NCBI RefSeq assembly: GCF_002086485.1
Contig: NZ_MVHF01000045.1
Span: forward strand, 1-63,382
Reading direction: 5' to 3'
DNA length: 63,382 nucleotides
Source: Mycobacterium aquaticum
GTDB taxonomy: Bacteria; Actinomycetota; Actinomycetes; Mycobacteriales; Mycobacteriaceae
The translations under genes were made by a program, and so were the position numbers. A model generated the notes under the pieces. It did not search any database. It was given only the letters and a program-made list of their open reading frames with translations, and had not been told where the DNA came from. The stretch's first letter is position 1. Every line of letters starts with the position of its first letter. Shown in pieces: positions 43,809 to 51,576 of the stretch.

Positions 43809-44227
43809 GCACCGAACCCACCTGGCTCAGCCAGGAGGCCAGCCGCCGAGCCATCGAGGCGCTGACTGACACCTTCATCGTCTTCGAGGACCACACCGAG
43901 CCCTACCTGAAGTCCCTGACCGCGGAGCAGCTGCATGCCCTCCGACCCACGGCCCGCGCCGACGCCGAGCGGTGGCGCAACGCCCGCAACACCATCTGCC
44001 GTAGGGCCGCAATCCTCATGGCCCGCGCCGAGCTCATCGGCCACACCCCCTCCGAGGCACAGGAGGAAGCGTGGTCGAAGTTCGTCAGCGCGCAGGACCC
44101 TGGGGACGGGATGTGGATGTACTTCGACCACCTGACTGACACCGACGGGCGCATGGTCACCGCCGGGATCCTGTCCCAGGAAGTCGTCAACCAGGTGGCG
44201 TCGACGATCCACAGTCGCGTCGCCTGA
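43805..44227 (+). CDS. Hypothetical protein of the replication operon
   Basis: 140 residues from TTG (TTGA overlap). Helical, with 'QLHALRPTARADAERWRNARNTICRRAAILMARAELIGHTPSEAQEEAWSKFV'. No recognised domain. Confidence 0.6.
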   Translation: MSTEPTWLSQEASRRAIEALTDTFIVFEDHTEPYLKSLTAEQLHALRPTARADAERWRNARNTICRRAAILMARAELIGHTPSEAQEEAWSKFVSAQDPGDGMWMYFDHLTDTDGRMVTAGILSQEVVNQVASTIHSRVA

Positions 44228-44248
44228 CCCGCCCCAGAAAACACGAAA

Positions 44249-44268
44249 GCCCCGGTAGCAGCCGGGGC
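44249..44268 (+). terminator. Small hairpin, possible attenuator
   Basis: GCCCCGG and its complement with a six-base loop, between 44227 and the next gene at 44307. No U-run. Confidence 0.4.
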
Positions 44269-44306
44269 GTCCGCTCGAACCGAAGTCCGAAAGTAGTAGC
44301 TACATC

Positions 44307-44558
44307 ATGGCATATCCGCAGAATTCTGCAAACACCTCGCACGCCACGCCCGACGACTGGACGCTGTTCACGTACGCGGCCGCGCCCGACGGAGCCGGTG
44401 TGCTCGTCGAGTGCGAGTCCGGCGGCGAATGGGCTGCGTGCGACCCCACCGACCCCCTGTCCGTCGCGGGTGCGGTGCGGGCGTGCGGGGCGGTGCCCCG
44501 TTACTGGCAGGGCACGATGCGCGCCGCGTACCCGGTGCGGAAGGCGGTGGCCGCATGA
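44307..44558 (+). CDS. Hypothetical protein coupled to rep
   Basis: 83 residues ('MAYPQNSANTSHATPDDWTLFTYAAAPDGAGVLVECESGGEWAACDP...'). Stop overlaps the rep ATG by four bases, so it probably sets rep translation or assists the protein. Unknown family. Confidence 0.6.
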   Translation: MAYPQNSANTSHATPDDWTLFTYAAAPDGAGVLVECESGGEWAACDPTDPLSVAGAVRACGAVPRYWQGTMRAAYPVRKAVAA

Positions 44559-47500
44559 GCGCCGCGGAGTCGACCACCAGCCACGGCTTCTCGCAGGAGG
44601 AGCTCGACCGCGTCACCGCCCAGCAGGGCTTGGTGCGCGAGCACCTCGACGCCCGACGACCCCTGATCGCGAACTGGATCGAGCGCTTCGAGAACGATGG
44701 CGACGACACCATCATCCAGCTGGTGTCGAGCTGGAAAGCCCCGGTCACTCGGGCCTGGCAGCAGCTCACCGCCGATGCCGTGGACCTGGACGAGCTCGCG
44801 CAGCGGGTCGCCAGCACCGCGAACTGGGGCTTGCACCTCGGCGCAAGCCGCCGGGTGGCATGGGATGCCGACAACGCTGACGGCACCGCAGCGTTCAACG
44901 CCGCGGGTGTGCACGTGCACATTGTCTCCCCGGGCTCGCTGCACCCCCAGCACGACCACGCGGGTGGCTGCACCGCGCTGCATCGGCTGCCGCACTGGGT
45001 GCCTGATGTGCGCCTCACCGGACCCACCACCGCGGTGACGCTGGCGAACGGCGGCAAGGTCGACGTGCTCGCCGGACACCACCAGGTCGTGCTACCGCTC
45101 AGCGTGGTCACGTACCGCGACCTGGACGGCTACACGGGCAGTTACATGACCGGCAGTGGAGCTGGGTACTGCGCTGCCGAGCGGGATGGGTGGCTGCTCG
45201 AGGACCAGGGCGAGAGCCTGGAACTGCCGCTGTGGGCACTGTCCGCTGAGATCCTGGCCTACGCGCCCGAGGGCACAGTCGTCGGGGAGCCACCCGCCGG
45301 GTTGGAGGCGCTCGCCGGGACGGTGTCGATCTGGCGACAGGCGGAGAAGAAGACGTACACCTCTGGTGAGGGCAGCGACGAGCTGACCGAGGCGATCGGC
45401 GAACTAGACCTGCTGACCATGCTTGAAGAGGCCGGGGTCGCCGGTGAGCGCCGCGGCTTCTTCACATGTGGGCCGTGCGAAAATTGGCTGCGTGCCGGGT
45501 CCGATGCCGAGAAGAGCATCACCGTGCACGACTGCGGTGAGCACGGAAGGTGGGTCCAGGTGTGGACTACCGGCATCCCGACGTTGCCGCAGGGTGGACA
45601 CAGCCGTCTCGATGCCTTCATTGGCCTCACCGGGCGCGACATCGCGGAGCACCGTGGTGCTGAGATGGCTCGCTTGGGCCTGGTGAAGCCCCGTGACTTC
45701 GGCGGCGTGACCGCCGAGGGCCTCGAGGACGAGGCCGATGAGCTGGAGGCCCGCGCCGCGGCTGGCGAAACCACCGTGCCGGGACCGCCAGCGCCGGCGG
45801 GTGCCGACATCGTCTACGTGGAGGTGGGCGTCGACGGTCTGCTCCAGCGCGCGCAGCGCTGCCGCGAGGCCGCCGCGGTGATGACCGCCAATCAGCCCGC
45901 TGCGACGCCGATGTCCGATGCGACCTTCATCAGTGAGGTGATGATCGGCATGGAGACCGCTGAGGAGGACGAGGGGGCAGCGGACCGCGCCGTCAACGAC
46001 AACACCGACGACGAGGACAAGCCCGACAACGGCAACGGTGCTCCGGACAAAGGCGACGCCTCGGATGGAGCCGACGACGAGCCTGAGGTCGAGCCGGCCA
46101 GGGTCGTGCGCGAGTACGCCGGGACTCCGCCGCGTGAGAAGGAGATCCTGCAGTACCCCATGCCCGACATCCCCGCGCATGTTCAGCCGGTGGCGGGTGC
46201 GACCACGTCATGGCGAGAGGTATTGCCGCCGCTGGCCAACTTCCGCACGCACGATTTCGTCGCGCACGAGTGGATCTTCTCGGCCACCCCCGGCCTCAGC
46301 CATGTCGCCGCGGCTGCTGACGCTCGCGGTGTCACCCGCTGGGGTCTGCTCGGTGGGCTGTTACCCAGGGTGGCCGGCGCGATCCCTTCTGCCGTGCGCC
46401 TGGTCCCACCCGCCGCCGAGGGGTACGAGGACGACGGGTCCGACGACACATCCGAGGACGGCGAGGGCGAGGGCACCTCGATCAACGTGTACAGCGTCCT
46501 GGTCGGAGGCCCCAGCTCTGGCAAGACGAACACGATGACGGCGGCGGCTGGGCTGATCCCCAGTGCAGTGGCAGGTGTGCGCACCCTCCCGCCGGGGACC
46601 GGTGAGGGCCTGCTCAAGGAGTTCCCCCGCCCGTACGCGGCTGACGACGATGGTGGGAGCCCCGCCGACGCCGGCGCCCCGACTATCGGCTCGGTCGGCG
46701 GTGACGGCTCCTCGATCCTGCTCGAGTCCGACGAGATCGACATCTTCGTCGGAGAGATGATGCGGCAGGGTTCGAGGACCTCGGGCTGGTACCGGTCGAT
46801 GTGGATGGGCGGCGAGGTCGGCAACACGGTGTCCGACAAGGACCGGCGATCCTTCATCGCGGCCCACTCCTATCGGTTCGGGATCCTGCTCGGAGCTCAG
46901 CCGGATGCGGTGGTTCCGCTGTTCGCGGAGAACGGCCGCGGCACCCCTCAGCGGTTCGTGTGGTTGCCCGCCCAGCAGAGCGTGCGACGCGGGACCTACC
47001 CGCGGCGGCTCAAGACCGCAGAGGTGCACTGGTTCGGCGCAGGGCCGTCGATGATCCCCGGATCGGTGCCGCGGCCTCCGGTATGGATCTCCCCACCGGC
47101 GGCCGCGACGGAGCAGCTGGAGCGGGACCGGTGGCGTGCGGCCTCCAGTGATCCCACAGCAGTGGCAAAGGAGGCAGATCGCGCCGAGGCGATCGCCAGC
47201 CGACACGCGGTGCTCAACCAGCTCAAGATCAGCGTGCTGCTGGCGGCGCTGGACGGGCTGGCGCAACCGCAGGACACGCACTGGTTCGCGGCCGGTGCCG
47301 TCATGGAGGTGCGCCGCGAGATGATCTCGCGCCTGGTGGCTGAGACCGACGAGGCCAAGGCCGAGGGTAAGCGCGTGGAAGGTGCTTACAACGGCATCGC
47401 CCGGGCATCCTCCGATGCCGCCCGTGAAGCCGAGCGGGATCATCACGTAGCCCGCTGCGCAGCAAAGATCATGAAGGCACTGGTGGCCGACGCCGCGGAA

Positions 47501-47680
47501 GGCAAGAGAGCTCGGACCTACCAGGCGGCGATCCGCGTCCTGTCCGGCAAGAAGCTGGCGAGCGGCCGCAGCGACCGGGAACTCTACGGCCGCGCGGCTC
47601 TGGCCGCGGTGCAGGCGTCCCCCTCAGTGATCGACGACGGCACCTACGTGAGATTCGACGGGACCAAGAAAGCCGCGTAA
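44555..47680 (+). CDS. Replication initiator: Prim-Pol plus helicase-like ATPase
   Basis: 1041 residues. N-terminal Prim-Pol pattern: 'WGLHLGASRRVAWDADNADG' (catalytic DxD at ~104-106) and 'GGKVDVLAGHHQVVLPLSV'. An acidic linker at ~470-520 follows ('NDNTDDEDKPDNGNG'). The C-terminal ATPase has Walker A 'GGPSSGKT' at 651-658 and Walker B-like 'SSILLESDEIDIF' near 719-730, as in DUF3987/primase-helicase proteins. Equivalent to RepPP/RepAM-type proteins of AICEs. An origin-like repeat and a terminator follow immediately. Confidence 0.85.
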   Translation: MSAAESTTSHGFSQEELDRVTAQQGLVREHLDARRPLIANWIERFENDGDDTIIQLVSSWKAPVTRAWQQLTADAVDLDELAQRVASTANWGLHLGASRRVAWDADNADGTAAFNAAGVHVHIVSPGSLHPQHDHAGGCTALHRLPHWVPDVRLTGPTTAVTLANGGKVDVLAGHHQVVLPLSVVTYRDLDGYTGSYMTGSGAGYCAAERDGWLLEDQGESLELPLWALSAEILAYAPEGTVVGEPPAGLEALAGTVSIWRQAEKKTYTSGEGSDELTEAIGELDLLTMLEEAGVAGERRGFFTCGPCENWLRAGSDAEKSITVHDCGEHGRWVQVWTTGIPTLPQGGHSRLDAFIGLTGRDIAEHRGAEMARLGLVKPRDFGGVTAEGLEDEADELEARAAAGETTVPGPPAPAGADIVYVEVGVDGLLQRAQRCREAAAVMTANQPAATPMSDATFISEVMIGMETAEEDEGAADRAVNDNTDDEDKPDNGNGAPDKGDASDGADDEPEVEPARVVREYAGTPPREKEILQYPMPDIPAHVQPVAGATTSWREVLPPLANFRTHDFVAHEWIFSATPGLSHVAAAADARGVTRWGLLGGLLPRVAGAIPSAVRLVPPAAEGYEDDGSDDTSEDGEGEGTSINVYSVLVGGPSSGKTNTMTAAAGLIPSAVAGVRTLPPGTGEGLLKEFPRPYAADDDGGSPADAGAPTIGSVGGDGSSILLESDEIDIFVGEMMRQGSRTSGWYRSMWMGGEVGNTVSDKDRRSFIAAHSYRFGILLGAQPDAVVPLFAENGRGTPQRFVWLPAQQSVRRGTYPRRLKTAEVHWFGAGPSMIPGSVPRPPVWISPPAAATEQLERDRWRAASSDPTAVAKEADRAEAIASRHAVLNQLKISVLLAALDGLAQPQDTHWFAAGAVMEVRREMISRLVAETDEAKAEGKRVEGAYNGIARASSDAAREAERDHHVARCAAKIMKALVADAAEGKRARTYQAAIRVLSGKKLASGRSDRELYGRAALAAVQASPSVIDDGTYVRFDGTKKAA

Positions 47681-47690
47681 CCCATCTGCC

Positions 47691-47724
47691 AGAGCACCCG
47701 CTGGGAGTGTCCAGCGGGTGCTCT
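47691..47724 (+). terminator. Terminator after rep
   Basis: Perfect 14-bp stem (AGAGCACCCGCTGG and complement) with loop GAGTGT, 11 bases past the rep stop. No long U-run. Confidence 0.8.
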
Positions 47725-47784
47725 GCTGTCTGTGCCTTCTGCGGGTCGACTCATGTTCCGCATGGTGGAAGATTCCGAATCCGA

Positions 47785-48051
47785 GCGGGAGAATCGCTCC
47801 CGGTGCGGGAGCGATAAAAGCCCTGCTCAGGTGGGCGGGAGCGACGGGAGCGATTTCTCCCGCTTCAGCCCCGCAGGCCCTCTCAGCTGGCTCTATCGCG
47901 TATATTTTGATTAGTTAACCTAACTATTTAGGTTGCGCATGTAGAGACACGGCGGTGGGGTGAGGGTCCGGAGCGGGAGAAATCGCTCCCGTCGCTCCCG
48001 CTGGGTTGACCTGCATGTTTATCGCTCCCGCACCGGGAGCGATTCTCCCGC
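47785..48051. repeat. Origin-like nested inverted repeat with AT-rich core
   Basis: Two 80-bp arms (47785-47864 and 47972-48051) are inverted copies: the outer 34 bases and inner 30 bases are perfect complements, with 16 unrelated bases between the blocks. Each arm is itself built from TCGCTCCCG/CGGGAGCGA boxes, including ATCGCTCCCG-3-CGGGAGCGAT. The 107-base spacer holds an AT-rich stretch near 47897-47934 with AACCTAA/TTAGGTT arms. Placement directly after the replication gene and its terminator makes this the best candidate for oriV. Confidence 0.8.
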
Positions 48052-48098
48052 CCTGTGGGGTGCTCCACGCAGCCGGCAAGGACCCACCTTCCTCCCGC

Positions 48099-48117
48099 GT
48101 TCTCTGTTTTAGAGAAT
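48099..48117. promoter_or_regulatory. Element operator site e
   Basis: GTTCTCTGTTTTAGAGAAT ends seven bases before the ATG at 48124, so a bound protein would block transcription start or initiation directly. Confidence 0.75.
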
Positions 48118-48123
48118 GCAGCC

Positions 48124-48429
48124 ATGCCGCCGCGCGCCAGCGAAGTCTGGATCCCGTTCTGTTTCGACGAACTCACCCCCGCCGAGTCGATCCCACTTTC
48201 TGATCCTGACGGCTTCATCCCATACCTGACCGAGAAGTGGCCGCCCTCCGGCCGCCCGCACCGAGTCGAGCTCCAACGAGACAGCCGCCCGAATCCGAAG
48301 GGCGTAGACGGTTACGTCGTCTTCCGCGTCCCACCGCCGCCGGTCGAGGACACGGGCAGGCGGTGGGTGAAGGTGGACTGGTCGCTGTTGCGGCCGAAGC
48401 CGCCGACGAAGAAACGGAAGAGGGAGTAG
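48124..48429 (+). CDS. Hypothetical protein beside the origin
   Basis: 101 residues ('MPPRASEVWIPFCFDELTPAESIPLSDPDGF...') ending in a basic tail 'KPPTKKRKRE', suggesting nucleic-acid contact. No SD; the operator sits immediately upstream. Unknown family. Confidence 0.55.
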   Translation: MPPRASEVWIPFCFDELTPAESIPLSDPDGFIPYLTEKWPPSGRPHRVELQRDSRPNPKGVDGYVVFRVPPPPVEDTGRRWVKVDWSLLRPKPPTKKRKRE

Positions 48430-48514
48430 GTCGCCACACCGCCGGGCCTTCCAGCTGGACCTTCTTACTGCTGTCGGTGAAATGGTCCTGAGCGGAACCG
48501 TCGTGCCTCGCCCG

Positions 48515-48544
48515 GACCATCTTCGTGACAGCACGAAGATGGTC
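48515..48544. terminator. Strong hairpin
   Basis: Perfect 13-bp stem (GACCATCTTCGTG and complement) with loop ACAG, between the genes ending at 48429 and starting at 48582. No U-run; terminator or protein site. Confidence 0.55.
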
Positions 48545-48581
48545 GGCCGCTTCTGTCACCCGCCGCGCGTACCTTCGCCGC

Positions 48582-48830
48582 GTGGGCATCACCCGGCACG
48601 CGACCCGTATCCGCCTCAGCACCCGCACCGCCGGCCCCGACGACCGCATCGCCCCGGCCGGCACACTGCTGTGGGTGGTCGCTTACACCGTGACTGAACG
48701 CGGCCGGCAGAGCAGCTTCACCGTTCCGCACGTGTCCGAACGGGGCGCGCGCCGGATGGTGGCGAACCTGTTGGCGGATCGCCTGCCGGGCACCCCAGAG
48801 AGTGACGTGTACAGCGAGGAGTTGGGCTGA
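48582..48830 (+). CDS. Small β-rich hypothetical protein
   Basis: 82 residues from GTG: 'ATRIRLSTRTAGPDDRIAPAGTLLWVVAYTVTERGRQSSFTVPHVSERGARRMVANLLADRLPG'. No recognised motif. Coding frame supported by codon pattern only. Confidence 0.5.
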   Translation: MGITRHATRIRLSTRTAGPDDRIAPAGTLLWVVAYTVTERGRQSSFTVPHVSERGARRMVANLLADRLPGTPESDVYSEELG

Positions 48831-48875
48831 CCGACCCGCCGTTCGCCAGCAGGTGTGATGTGGCGGACGTGGCAC

Positions 48876-48903
48876 TTGTCATCCAGTGGTGCTAACTTGT
48901 ACT
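48876..48903 (+). promoter_or_regulatory. Promoter of the small RNA before abi
   Basis: TTGTCA, 16-base spacer, TGTACT; predicted start near 48909-48911, just before the stem of the RNA. Confidence 0.5.
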
Positions 48904-48908
48904 CAACA

Positions 48909-48958
48909 GACCCCGCCAGGGCTAGAGCGCGAGCTTCCCCAAACCGGCGGGGCTTTTT
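48909..48958 (+). ncRNA. AbiF-associated-type small RNA
   Basis: A ~50-base transcript is implied: stem CCCCGCC (48911-48917) pairs with GGCGGGG (48946-48952), followed by five Ts. An inner GGGCTAGAGCGCGAGCTTCCC segment can form a second helix. It sits between a promoter and the Abi_2 gene, as reported for AbiF-type systems whose RNA guides or restrains the HEPN protein. Alternatively it is a leader attenuator. Confidence 0.55.
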
Positions 48959-48972
48959 GTTACCTTCTGCCG

Positions 48973-49863
48973 GTGCCGAAGCCCGCGAAGAACATCCTTG
49001 AGCAGATCGAGCTGCTGAAGGTCCGGGGGTTTACAGGCGCCGACGCCACGGCAGGTTCCGCCGAACACCGCGACCTCATGCGCTGGCTGATGAACAACAG
49101 CTACTACCGGCTGTCCGGCTACTGGCGCTACCACCAGAAGAATCCGCACGCGGGAGAGAACTGGTTCGTGGACGGCTCGGTGGCAGAGGTCCGCGCTGCT
49201 TACGACTTCGACACTGGACTGCGGTCGTACCTGAGCGAGGGGCTCGCGGTGATCGAGGTGACCTTCCGGTCGCGGCTCGCCTACTTCGTCGCCACGGAAC
49301 TCGGCCCTGATGCTTATCTCGACGCGGCCACCTACATCGACCAGGTGCACAAGGCCTCGGGTGACCGGCTCCGTGATCAACTGCTCGACGACATCGGCAG
49401 GGATCTGGATCGCTCGAAGGAGCGCTTCATCGCCCACCACGTCAACGCCGGCGAGACAGTGCCGGTGTGGGCCGCCGTCGAGGCGCTGTCGTTCGGCACC
49501 GTCTCGAAGATGTACGCGCTGCTCGCCGACACTGCGGTCCGGACGAAGGTGTCGAAGTCCTTCGAGGTGTCGAGCTACCGACTTATGGAGTCGATCATCC
49601 GATCCCTCGTCACGCTGCGGAACACCTGCGCTCACCACGGGAGGGTGTGGAACCGGATACCCGACATCGCGTGCCCGGTCCTGAAACCGTTGAAGGTCGA
49701 GTCGCACGGCATCTATCAGCAGACCCCATGGGGGTGGGTCGTGATGGTGCGCCACATGGTGGACCGGATCCACGGCGATGCCCGGTACTCGGACGACCTC
49801 AACGCGTTCCTCGACGCGAACGCGAACCTGCTGGACGGGTTGAAGTACCCGCGGAACCACTGA
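48973..49863 (+). CDS. Abi_2/AbiF-family abortive infection HEPN protein
   Basis: 296 residues from GTG 48973, a typical Abi_2 length; the open frame further upstream overlies the RNA and is not used. Family features: N-terminal 'LEQIELLKVRGF', 'LMNNSYYRLSGYWRYHQ', 'YDFDTGLRSYLSEGLAVIEVTFRSRLAYFVA' and the C-terminal HEPN motif 'RNTCAHHGRVWNR' (RNxxxxH). Family proteins stop phage growth, probably by RNA cleavage. Linked small RNA upstream. Confidence 0.88.
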   Translation: MPKPAKNILEQIELLKVRGFTGADATAGSAEHRDLMRWLMNNSYYRLSGYWRYHQKNPHAGENWFVDGSVAEVRAAYDFDTGLRSYLSEGLAVIEVTFRSRLAYFVATELGPDAYLDAATYIDQVHKASGDRLRDQLLDDIGRDLDRSKERFIAHHVNAGETVPVWAAVEALSFGTVSKMYALLADTAVRTKVSKSFEVSSYRLMESIIRSLVTLRNTCAHHGRVWNRIPDIACPVLKPLKVESHGIYQQTPWGWVVMVRHMVDRIHGDARYSDDLNAFLDANANLLDGLKYPRNH

Positions 49864-49867
49864 GGGT

Positions 49868-49901
49868 GGGCGTCCGATAAGGGACCGACAACCGGACGCC
49901 C
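49868..49901 (+). terminator. Hairpin after abi
   Basis: GGGCGTCCG and complement (9 bp) with a 16-base loop, four bases past the stop. No U-run. Confidence 0.55.
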
Positions 49902-50005
49902 GCCGAGCAAAGCCTCATCGCGGCGTTTGCCCAGTTCGTCACAGTCTCAGATGACTGGTACGCAAATCGTCTCAGCTGTCGGGGCCTATCCGTACGGTCG
50001 ACGCC

Positions 50006-50596
50006 ATGACCGCCACCCTGATCGGCTACGCCCGCTGCTCCACCGACGAGCAGGACCTCACCGCGCAACGCGAGCGGCTGCGTGAGCTCGGCGTGCCCGA
50101 GGATCGCATCTACGTCGACCACGGGCTCACCGGAACGAACCGCGACCGCCCCGGCCTCGCCCAGGCCCTCGCCGCCGTGCGCGAGGGAGACACCCTCGTG
50201 GTGCCGAAGCTGGACCGGCTCGCCCGGTCGGTGCCCGACGCGCGGGCCATCGCTGACGAGCTGACCACCCGCGGCGTGCGGCTGTCCCTCGGCGGGCAGG
50301 TGTACGACCCGACCGACCCCATGGGGAAGATGTTCTTCTCCATCCTCGCCGTCTTCGCGGAGTTCGAGGTGGACCTGCTGCGGCTGCGCACCCGGGAGGG
50401 CATGGCGGTGGCCCGCGCCAAGGGCAAGTTGAAGGGCCGGCAGCCGAAGCTCACGCCGAAGCAACGCGCCGAGCTGGTGAAGATGCACCGCAGCGGTGAG
50501 CACAGCATCAGCGACCTCGCTGAGCTGTTCGCGGTATCGCGACCGACGGTGTACCGGGTGCTCGCCAACGCAGAGGCGAAGGAGAACGCGGCATGA
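50006..50596 (+). CDS. Serine recombinase (resolvase/invertase)
   Basis: 196 residues. 'IGYARCSTDEQDL' gives the nucleophile Ser12; 'KLDRLARS' and 'MGKMFFSILAVFAEFEVDLLRLRTREG' are the resolvase dimer helix; C-terminal HTH 'SISDLAELFAVSRPTVYRVLA'. Could resolve element dimers or invert DNA. GTCTCAG is repeated at 49947 and 49971 upstream; a res site is possible. Overlaps the next gene by four bases. Confidence 0.9.
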   Translation: MTATLIGYARCSTDEQDLTAQRERLRELGVPEDRIYVDHGLTGTNRDRPGLAQALAAVREGDTLVVPKLDRLARSVPDARAIADELTTRGVRLSLGGQVYDPTDPMGKMFFSILAVFAEFEVDLLRLRTREGMAVARAKGKLKGRQPKLTPKQRAELVKMHRSGEHSISDLAELFAVSRPTVYRVLANAEAKENAA

Positions 50597-51021
50597 CCAC
50601 CGCCCACGAACGTGCCGCCGAAGCGCTGCGCGCCCGGTTCGCCCGGGAAGAGGAGCAGCTGCACGCCGAGGGCTACCTCACCATCGACGCCGCTGCGGCC
50701 CTGCTCTCCGTGCACCGCGACACCGTAAGCTCGATGATTCGTGACGGCCGTCTCCACGCCACACGCATCGATGACCGCACGGTGACGCGGCCGGACTGGG
50801 TGGCCGCTGCGCCACGCAGCCGTAAGGACGCCGCGGAGTGGCGCCGCGAGCATGATTGGCTGTCCGTGGCCGAAGCTGCTGCTGAACTGGGGCTCACCCC
50901 GCAAGCGTTGCAGGTGCGGATCAAAAGAGGCACGCAGGTAGCGGTACGGGCCGGCGCCGCCACCCCAATACCCGGGGCGTGGCTGATCCGGCCCGAAGAC
51001 GTGGGACGCCGGGCGGCGTAG
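50593..51021 (+). CDS. Two-domain HTH_17 DNA-binding protein
   Basis: 142 residues with two MerR/Xis-like HTH segments: 'LTIDAAAALLSVHRDTVSSMIRDGRLHATRIDDRTVTRPDW' and 'LSVAEAAAELGLTPQALQVRIKRGTQVAV'. Coupled to the resolvase, so may direct it. Confidence 0.75.
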   Translation: MTTAHERAAEALRARFAREEEQLHAEGYLTIDAAAALLSVHRDTVSSMIRDGRLHATRIDDRTVTRPDWVAAAPRSRKDAAEWRREHDWLSVAEAAAELGLTPQALQVRIKRGTQVAVRAGAATPIPGAWLIRPEDVGRRAA

Positions 51022-51094
51022 CGTCTGGCTCTGCTCCCACTGCTCGCACGCTGAATAATGTGCTGCGCGATCGCACACGTAAGGAGGCATCACG

Positions 51095-51298
51095 GTGAGC
51101 TATTTCGAGCACCGAGACGCGGCTGAGGCCAGGGCCCACTCGTACGTCTACGAAGTACTTGAGCTGAATCCGCTCGAGCCGCTTCCTGACGACCACCGAT
51201 CTCGCAACGAATATGACGCTCTCCTGAAGGCATTCCGTGCCGGCGTGTTCTGGGCTCTCGATGAGCTGCCGAACGAAGCGGGCGACCGCGGCGTCTAG
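51095..51298 (+). CDS. Small hypothetical protein
   Basis: 67 residues from GTG with a perfect AAGGAGG site at 51081-51087. Acidic helical sequence ('AHSYVYEVLELNPLEPLPDDHRSRNEYDALLKAFRAGVFWALDEL'). Unknown. Confidence 0.6.
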   Translation: MSYFEHRDAAEARAHSYVYEVLELNPLEPLPDDHRSRNEYDALLKAFRAGVFWALDELPNEAGDRGV

Positions 51299-51383
51299 CA
51301 AGCGGTAGCCCCTCCCGGAAGCGGTCCGGTCATCTCGACCTACCGGTGTGACCCGGTGTTGTAAGCGCCTGTCCCTTAAGGTC

Positions 51384-51402
51384 ATTCTCTGTTTTAGAGA
51401 AC
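51384..51402. promoter_or_regulatory. Element operator site f
   Basis: ATTCTCTGTTTTAGAGAAC, shares its centre with site e. Upstream of the exported-protease module starting at 51577. The 278-base interval 51299-51576 has no other feature I can name. Confidence 0.75.
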
Positions 51403-51576
51403 GGATACAGCCCATTCATGCATCGAATCATCAACTGGCACAGCAACTTCCACCGTCTCTCGAACACATGGCGCCGCCCACTTTTCGCGTAACTCGTTGC
51501 GGCCCAGGAGCGTATCTGCCGAGCCGTGAAAAGTCGGTGTACCGCTCGACCGACTCAGCGTGCGAAAATCGAACGC

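Noticed and set aside
48886..48972. N-terminal extension of the Abi_2 protein
   Set aside because: The stretch contains the promoter end, RNA stem and terminator, and family proteins begin near the GTG at 48973.
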